From positions 459,543,360 to 459,607,359 of the forward strand of contig OY856186.1 of NCBI GenBank assembly GCA_963693315.1: DNA of 64,000 nt, read 5' to 3'. Positions within the stretch are counted from its first letter, which is position 1. The number at the start of each line of letters is the position of its first letter. Of the stretch, positions 58,240 to 64,000 are shown in pieces. Position numbers and translations under genes: made by a program. Source of the stretch: Diogma glabrata (Eukaryota; Arthropoda; Insecta; Diptera; Cylindrotomidae). The notes below the pieces were generated by a model. It was given only the letters and a program-made list of their open reading frames with translations, was not told the origin of the DNA and did not search any database.

Positions 58240-58414
58240 ATTAGATGTAACACATTATACTTCGACTAAATCTCACTTTGGTGTCAGGAAAGTATTTATA
58301 TGTATAGTTGTCCCAATCACATTGAAATTGTTTGCAAGTATTTTTTTTTGTTTGAATAATAAACTGCCAACTTTTAGGTGAGGTTGTCATTACTTGAACT
58401 TTTTTTTCAGTCTA
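58240..58414 (+). mobile_element. Split MITE, family 2, right part
   Basis: It continues the element begun at 53235: GTATAGTTGTCCCAATCACA and TTGAAATTGTTTGCAAG match 62060-62100 of the intact copy. It ends TTTTTTTCAGTCTA, the inverse of the TACACTGAAAAAA start. Confidence 0.65.
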
Positions 58415-58696
58415 AAGAAGTTTTTTCTGAGAGAAAATGAAAAATGCTTTCAAATTGCAAAATTCAAGTGATTTACAATAATTACTTTGATCTTAATCAC
58501 TCAAAAAATCTCTCAAAATTTTATTTTTTACGCCAAATAGTGTAAAATTTTGTTTATTTAACATTATGCCCGTCGTATATTGCCGCTATCTCATAAGAAA
58601 GGGAATTCAGGAAAACTCGTTATGAAAATATTGAATTTACATTGTCTCATTTTTATTGCAACTTATATTTATTTTAATATGGAAAAAATATCAAAA
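58415..58696. other. AT-rich stretch, nothing recognised
   Basis: Nothing recognised before the Helitron relic. Confidence 0.4.
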
Positions 58697-59045
58697 TCTC
58701 GTTAAGTAATCTCGTTAAGTAATCTCGTTAAGTAATCTCGAGTAAACTATATTTCTTGTTTTTCCGTCTAGTGCGTATACGAATAAATCAGAAGGTTTTC
58801 CTAACACTTCATATGAGAAGCACGGTTTCTCCAAATCTAGTCCACATACTTGCAGTAATTGTCTTTGTGCTTTGTTGATCGATATTGCAAAAGCGAGTTG
58901 CACTGGAAACTAAACGTTTGAATTCAAATGCCATATCTGTTGGGATCATTGGAATACATGGCAACACTACATCTTCCCCTTCGAATTTTCCATTTAAAAC
59001 CGTAGCTTCAATGGCATTGTTCATCATATTTTTCACCGAAAATTT
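58697..59045 (-). pseudogene. Helitron PIF1-type helicase relic
   Basis: Minus-strand frames give EATVLNGKFEGEDVVLPCIP, then AFEFKRL and, after a one-base shift near 58915, FPVQLAFAISINKAQRQLLQ, VCGLDLEKPCFS and KPSDLFVYALDGKTRNIVYS. These are the last motifs of Helitron PIF1-like helicases (FEFKRLQFPV, INKAQGQS). The GQLYVACSR block is missing, so there is an internal deletion. At its end TCTCGTTAAGTAA is repeated three times (58697-58735). No Rep domain is nearby. Confidence 0.75.
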
Positions 59046-59084
59046 CAAAAAAATTTGTGCAATTTCAAAATATTTGACATATTT

Positions 59085-59590
59085 GGAATTACAATATGTG
59101 TCACAACAACACATAAAAATCTTTTCGGACCTAGGTTCCACAACATCTGCTTTTAAGACGTTGATCGACGCAAATTTCTTTTTTTTTTTGGTTTTTTATA
59201 TTCTTCTTAAAGAATGGAAAACTAAATAATAAATCCTTTCATAATAAATCCCATAATAATGTACGACATAGGGCAATATTTCATGATAGAATGGAGGAAA
59301 CAAAAATAAAATACATTTTTTTTAAATTTGCAGGAACAAAGCTAAAATTGGGTTACTAATTATTCTAGTACTAGAAACATATACCAAGATCATGTAACGC
59401 ATTGTTTTCCTCAATTCAGCAAATATAATAGTTATATGGAAGCTCATTTCTTCGAGTAAGCACAAAAGTTCATTCTTTAAAAAAAATATGAAAAATAAAA
59501 AAATTGCATCCATCAACACCTTCTTAGAAGCATGTCAAAGAATATTCCATAACTAAGACTAAGGGTGCTATCGTGGATTGAAATTCGCCA
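59085..59590 (-). mobile_element. LINE 3' end relic (minus strand)
   Basis: Starts GGAATTACAATATGTGTCAC, then AACAACACATAAAAATC and CCTAGGTTCC. It shares with 1-380 the later blocks GCAGGAACAAAGCTAAAATT, ATCATGTAACGCA and CATAACTAAGACTA. Coding sense is lost. Confidence 0.6.
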
Positions 59591-61127
59591 GCACCCCTGA
59601 AATATCACTTATCCCCTTATATCAGTGACATCTTACTGCCATTGCCAGTGGTATACGATATCTCACGTTAACTGATTTACCAATAGCAGGTACTAAAGTA
59701 CGCGAGGTTGTCACACCCATAGATCTAAAATTTTAAATTTTACATATGTTCCCGAACATATATTAAATTCATTGGTATTAATGCATTGTTACCGTTTGCA
59801 AATCATAGCTATGCTTCTTTGTATAGTATTTGTGCGAATTCCATTTCGTAACTTTGAGATTTAAATCGATATAATCGATATCATCAACTATCTTCACTTA
59901 GTTTTAGAAACATGTATTACATACAATTCCAAGCCAACAACATATTTGGTGTAGATAAAAAAAATTTTAAGGTCATGATGTGTTAAATATTGGAATTTAA
60001 TGTTGATTTTTGATATATAAATGTAATTGTTTGTCAGATTATACTTTCGTTTTTCAATTTCATGAAAGTATGTTCAATGTAAAAAACATTGATCAAAGCA
60101 ACCTAAAGGTATAAAACGATATTTAAATAAAAACTCAATTAAAATAATTATCAACATTTAGGCCCAAACCTTTAGATAATTATAAGGGCCCTGGGGTTCC
60201 GTTTAAAAAATTGCCAGTTACCTATGCGCAAGTGCACACAACAACTTCCCAAAGTTTCATGATGATCGGAGGTGTATTAATGCATAAACGACAAACATAC
60301 ATACTTTCAATTTTATATGTATACAGATGAAGAAGAAGAAGATGATGGACCCGAGAAATATCTAACAAAATTTGAGTGTCTAATGTGTGCAGAAAAAGCA
60401 ATTCCTTCCATTCATTGAGTATTGTGAATTTAGACTGTGAGATTTCGTTAACAAAGTGCATCACTTAGTCTGAATATCGTCTATTCTCTATTCATGGTTG
60501 ACATGTAATATTCAAATATAATCAAAAGAGGCTAAATAATGAATATTGTATTTTTGGTGTGCCAACAAATAACATGTCTAAATAATTATAGTTCCATACA
60601 GAAAAGACGGTTTGTAGTAGATTTTACAATATTTTACAAAGACAGTATGTACTCCTGGCGGTAACACTGGCATATTTTCACGATGTGCTAAATTTGCTCG
60701 ATCTAATGTGCCAAATTCTCTCAAAAAATTGTCAAAACATCCAACTCATACAGTCGAAATCAGACGGTATAGAGCGCCATTTATTCAGTGATAGGTTATT
60801 AATATAAATTTAAATGTTTACAAATATTTGCCTTTGTTGTTTTAAATAGCCAGATTTGAAACTAAAATAAACACTCATATTGCCGTAATGTCCCACTGAG
60901 TTCACCATTTATGACATTTGTTATCTACGGCTTTTTAGAAATATGATCAAATGTAACAACTTCCATAAGATAACGCTTAACAAAATGTTATCATTAAAAA
61001 ACTGCTGACAAGTGAAAAATAACAAATACCACGAACCAAACAAAAACATCGAATTAAATTTATATTTTCTTTAATAACAAAGAATTTTCGAATTAAATTT
61101 ATGGCAAATTCACTGCAATATGCTAAC
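59591..61127. other. Dispersed repeat, then AT-rich DNA
   Basis: 59590-59720 is an inverted match to 2985-3130. At 60326-60418 a possible exon-like frame follows a TATACAG acceptor (GAT GAA repeats, then EKYLTKFECLMCAEKAIPS, stop); it has a CxxC but no other support. Nothing else recognised. Confidence 0.4.
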
Positions 61128-61686
61128 AGTCCCTGGGCCTTCACCTACATAATTTTGTGATTGCCACATATTTTATACTTCGTGATGTGCCTGTCCTTGA
61201 CGAGCCCGAAAACATTTGTTCTGCGATTTTTTTCAAATCGGCCGCTTTTGCTTTCGGCAAGCTCTGAAAAATGCCGATTGCCCGGGATCTTGTAAATTTT
61301 TATTTTAACTATGGGGGTTGGAAATTTGATTTAGAACACAAGGGTAACCTTGTCCGACAAAAATTTCTGCTATTGTCTACTCCGACAATCCAAACATCCA
61401 AAATGTCAGTTGTCGGACTCGACAATAGCAAACACATTTTGGTCGGACAAGCTTACCCTCGTATTCTAAAACAAATTTCCAACCTCCACAGTCAAAAAAA
61501 ATAAATGTGGTAGCAAATTTACTAGATCGCGGGCAATCGGCATTTTTCGGAGCTTGCCGAACGCAAAAGCGGCCGATTTGAGAAAAATCATAGAACAAAT
61601 GTTTTCAGGCTCGTCAAGGACAGGCGCATCACGAAGTATAAAATATGTGGTAATCACAAAATTATGTAGGTGAAGGCCCAGGGACT
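61128..61686. mobile_element. Hairpin (foldback) element, 559 bp
   Basis: The two halves are inverted copies over nearly the whole length. The left end is AGTCCCTGGGCCTTCACCTA; the right end is its inverse. Inner arms share CCTGTCCTTGACGAGCC, AAATCGGCCGCTTTTGC, ATGCCGATTGCCCGGGATC and TGTCCGACAA, with a small loop near 61395-61420. Arms are about 265 bp each with scattered mismatches. The frames at 61271-61598 on both strands are mirror images of the palindrome. Confidence 0.88.
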
Positions 61687-61891
61687 ATAAATAAAATGCA
61701 GTTTTCGTCTTTTATAGACATATTCCCAGTCAGTTTCTTCACTTCTTTCTTTAACAATAAACAATATTGATTATACAAACACAAAATATGAATCCATCAG
61801 TAATAATTATAAAGTCAATATAACGTAAAAGTATCTGTCATTTGTTATTGAAATATTTATAGCATATTAGTGTAAATGTTGGCAAGTTGTC

Positions 61892-62175
61892 TACACTGAA
61901 AAAAAATGATCTATTTCCAATCGATATGAGGTTATATAATATCAACCTCGTCGCGAGAGCGAATATGGTGAATCGAACCCCGAAATTGATTCAACTTGAT
62001 TGATTGAACTCCGAAATATGATTTAAATCAATCTCATTCTATGTTCAGGATAAATTTTTAGCTGTATAGTTGTTCCAATCACCGTGAAATTGTTTGAAAG
62101 ATTTTTTTCTTTGTTTGAATAATGAATGTCTTACTTCGGTATGTGGTTGACAATACTTTAATTTTTTCCAGTGTT
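61892..62175 (+). mobile_element. MITE family 2, unsplit copy
   Basis: 284 bp. Starts TACACTGAAAAAAAATGATC and ends ATTTTTTCCAGTGTT, imperfect inverted termini. Contains CTATTTCCAATCGATATGAG and TGTATAGTTGTTCCAATCAC, which match the two separated parts at 53235 and 58300. It shows that the LINE at 53345-58229 inserted into this family. Confidence 0.7.
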
Positions 62176-63240
62176 TAAAACAAAAAAAATCCATGCTCGT
62201 TTGGCTCGTGAAAACAAATAGAAGTAATTGCATTGAGTGCTTATGTTAAGATTTGGACAGTATTGGAATATCAGATTCGCTCATGTTAAAAACGTTAAAA
62301 CGTTAAAAACCTAAAGAATTTATTATAAAGGTTAAACATATTTTGACATATTTTTAATAATATAACGGTTTTGCTGTAAAAGAAATACCCACGAATCAAT
62401 TTAATTGTCTTGAAAATAATTAAAGAAAATTAACTAATAAAGTCTAATTTTATTGAAACAAAATTAAACACTTATACGTTTTACAAAGAAAACCAATTGC
62501 ATTTATAACTGTCTAAACTATATATTATATATATATTTTTAAAAACCAATTACGTTATTTTTTAATTTATTTTTGTTAAAAAACTAAAATTTTAACATTT
62601 CATAAAGTAATTAATTAGATTAAAAATAATAAATAATGGTATCTTTCCATTTATTGTTAAGGGAACTAAATTACTAATTAGTTTTTATCAAAAACTATTG
62701 GGAATAATAAAACTTAAATAAAACATATAGAATAAAATATAATTAACTTAAAAGGTTGAGTAAGAATACTCATTTGCATGATGTGAACATGTACAAATTC
62801 ACCAGCTTTAAAAGATTGTTTTACCACTTATCCATAGAACAAAGTTTTATTCACGACTACTAAAGAATATATGGTTTCTTTGCATATGTCTTTGATTGTA
62901 ATTGTATTCATTCCACAACTAGTGATTATAATTAAATTCTTCAACAGTTCTATAGAGTATAGATTATTAAATATTCCCCTAACAAATTAAAAACTTCATT
63001 TGTTGGTATAGTATTATCAAAATTGACATATTTTGCAGTCGTGGATAAAATAGCATCTTGTATTCGCATAGGATGATGGCAATTCTTCATTCGGATGACT
63101 TCATCCTCGGATGAAACTTCATCCTCGTGAAGAATTGCCTTCATTCTAAGCTCATACAAGAATCTACTATTCTACAATTGTAAGTCTATTTCATTATAAA
63201 CAATTAACATCCCGTTTTTGTTAATAAATTTAATTTAATA
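62176..63240. other. AT-rich DNA; one weak coding-like frame
   Basis: A minus-strand frame at 62950-63175 reads ELRMKAILHEDEVSSEDEVI, then HHPMRIQDAILSTTAKYVNF and DNTIPTNEVFNLLGEYL. The second part is reminiscent of the C-terminal tails of pogo/Tigger-type transposases, but the match is too short to call. Confidence 0.3.
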
Positions 63241-63360
63241 GGAATTACAATGTGTCACAACAACACATAGATACCTGTTAAGACCTAGGTCTCACAGGTC
63301 CCATATGTGTACTGAATTGTTGATGGACATTTTTTTAAAGCTTTGTGGATTGAAGGCACT
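63241..63360 (-). mobile_element. LINE 3' tail fragment
   Basis: GGAATTACAATGTGTCACAA, then CAACACATAGATACC and TTAAGACCTAGGTCTCACAG: another copy of the tail seen at 1, 39518 and 59085. Confidence 0.6.
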
Positions 63361-64000
63361 CGAGAGTCGAGACTAATCATTCGGAAAAAAAATTAGAAAT
63401 AGTCCTGGTTTTATTAATTACTTTACTAAATTATTTTATTATTATTTGCGAAAAACTTCACTTTCTTTAAAATACAATCCGCTATATAGTTATGAGATTT
63501 TGATATAAGTAATTAACACTGATAAGGCTAAATATTTGAATGTTGTAGAAAATACTATCCTGTTTTCCCTTTAGTTGCGCACGGCAGGTAAATTATAATA
63601 ACTACCTACAAAACATTCTCATAAAAATAGCATGATATAGTGAAATAAATTTTTTATAGTAATTTTAATAGGACGAAAATTCGAAAACGTGTGAAAACTT
63701 TGAACTTTTACAGAAAAAATAAGGTATATTAGCTAATTAGTTTGTTTAGATTGGACTCAAAAACATTGATTTAAAAATTTTACGTTTTTTAGATAATGCG
63801 TTATGTTTTTTATAAAAGTTTGGCTTTTAATTTTATATCATACGTTTTGCAAACTACTTACTAGATCTTAATCTTTGCATGCTACTTTTGATAATTTATG
63901 AAATCGTAGTGTAAATAGTTAACAAAACAGTTTAGTAACTAAATCATTTAGAGAATATATAAATTTAGTTGTAGCATTATTCAGAAACCCATAAACAGCA
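63361..64000. other. AT-rich stretch, nothing recognised
   Basis: Nothing recognised to the end of the window. Confidence 0.4.

Noticed and set aside
53345..58245. Target-site duplication of the intact LINE
   Set aside because: CACTGTACAATTATAGAA before and TACTGTCATATTAGATG after are only loosely alike; not good enough to call.
61271..61657. Overlapping frames on both strands
   Set aside because: Mirror-image by-products of the hairpin element.
1..64000. CRISPR array or prokaryotic operon
   Set aside because: Repeats are far too long or contiguous, with no unique spacers and no cas-like genes; introns and LINEs show a eukaryotic genome.

Overview
The window looks like AT-rich, repeat-dense nuclear DNA from an arthropod, most likely an insect. 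Coding exons are short, bounded by GT/AG, with some introns of only about 60-180 bp. Most recognisable coding sequence is transposon-derived: Jockey/CR1-type LINEs, hAT, a Tc1/mariner relative with a DUF4817-type head, and a Helitron helicase. tRNA-derived SINEs and several MITE families are also present. I see no bacterial-style operons, no CRISPR and no intact structural RNA gene. The species cannot be named from sequence alone.

Host genes. (1) 31070-32706 (+) holds the last four exons of a gene related to Nck-associated protein 5, ending in a proline-rich SH3-ligand tail. Its 5' exons are not visible, so much of the repeat-rich DNA upstream is probably intron. (2) 35889-39153 (-) holds five exons whose splice phases all agree, encoding the C-terminal part of a protein I do not recognise. 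A cysteine-rich exon at 40991-41097 (-) may belong further upstream in it. Genes 1 and 2 converge. (3) 46343-46480 (+) looks like the first coding exon of a type II membrane protein; the rest of that gene is not seen.

Repeats, left to right. 1-380 and 960-2690 are LINE relics. 5112-5502 is a MITE with a second copy at 52769-53156. 7160-8345 is a roughly 291-bp tandem repeat. 8889-10430 is a 5'-truncated LINE with a poly(A) tail. 11736-16630 is a large inverted array of a 516-bp unit carrying a tRNA-like block, flanked by a 13-bp direct repeat. 17181-17432 is a SINE. 17700-19380 is a Jockey relic with a second Jockey fragment inside it in the opposite direction. 19925-20380 is a LINE 3' end. 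22688-23340 is a compound inverted repeat carrying hammerhead-ribozyme-like motifs; its inner half opens a nearly perfect 1.95-kb tandem duplication (23014-26925). 26926-27190 is a 131-bp tandem repeat. 27195-28830 holds two head-to-head Tc1/mariner relics, and 29236-30190 another LINE relic.

Right half. hAT and Jockey scraps lie at 40330-41500, a MITE with a target duplication at 42344-42629, and a higher-order tandem repeat with paired CCGGAAGT motifs at 48185-50265. A structurally complete LINE with two open frames (about 53345-58229) sits inside a split MITE whose other copy is at 61892-62175. A Helitron helicase relic lies at 58697-59045 and a 559-bp hairpin element at 61128-61686.

The most unusual signals are the hammerhead-like motifs, which vary in a compensatory way between two families, the target-duplication-flanked inverted array of tRNA-headed units, and the five-exon unknown gene.
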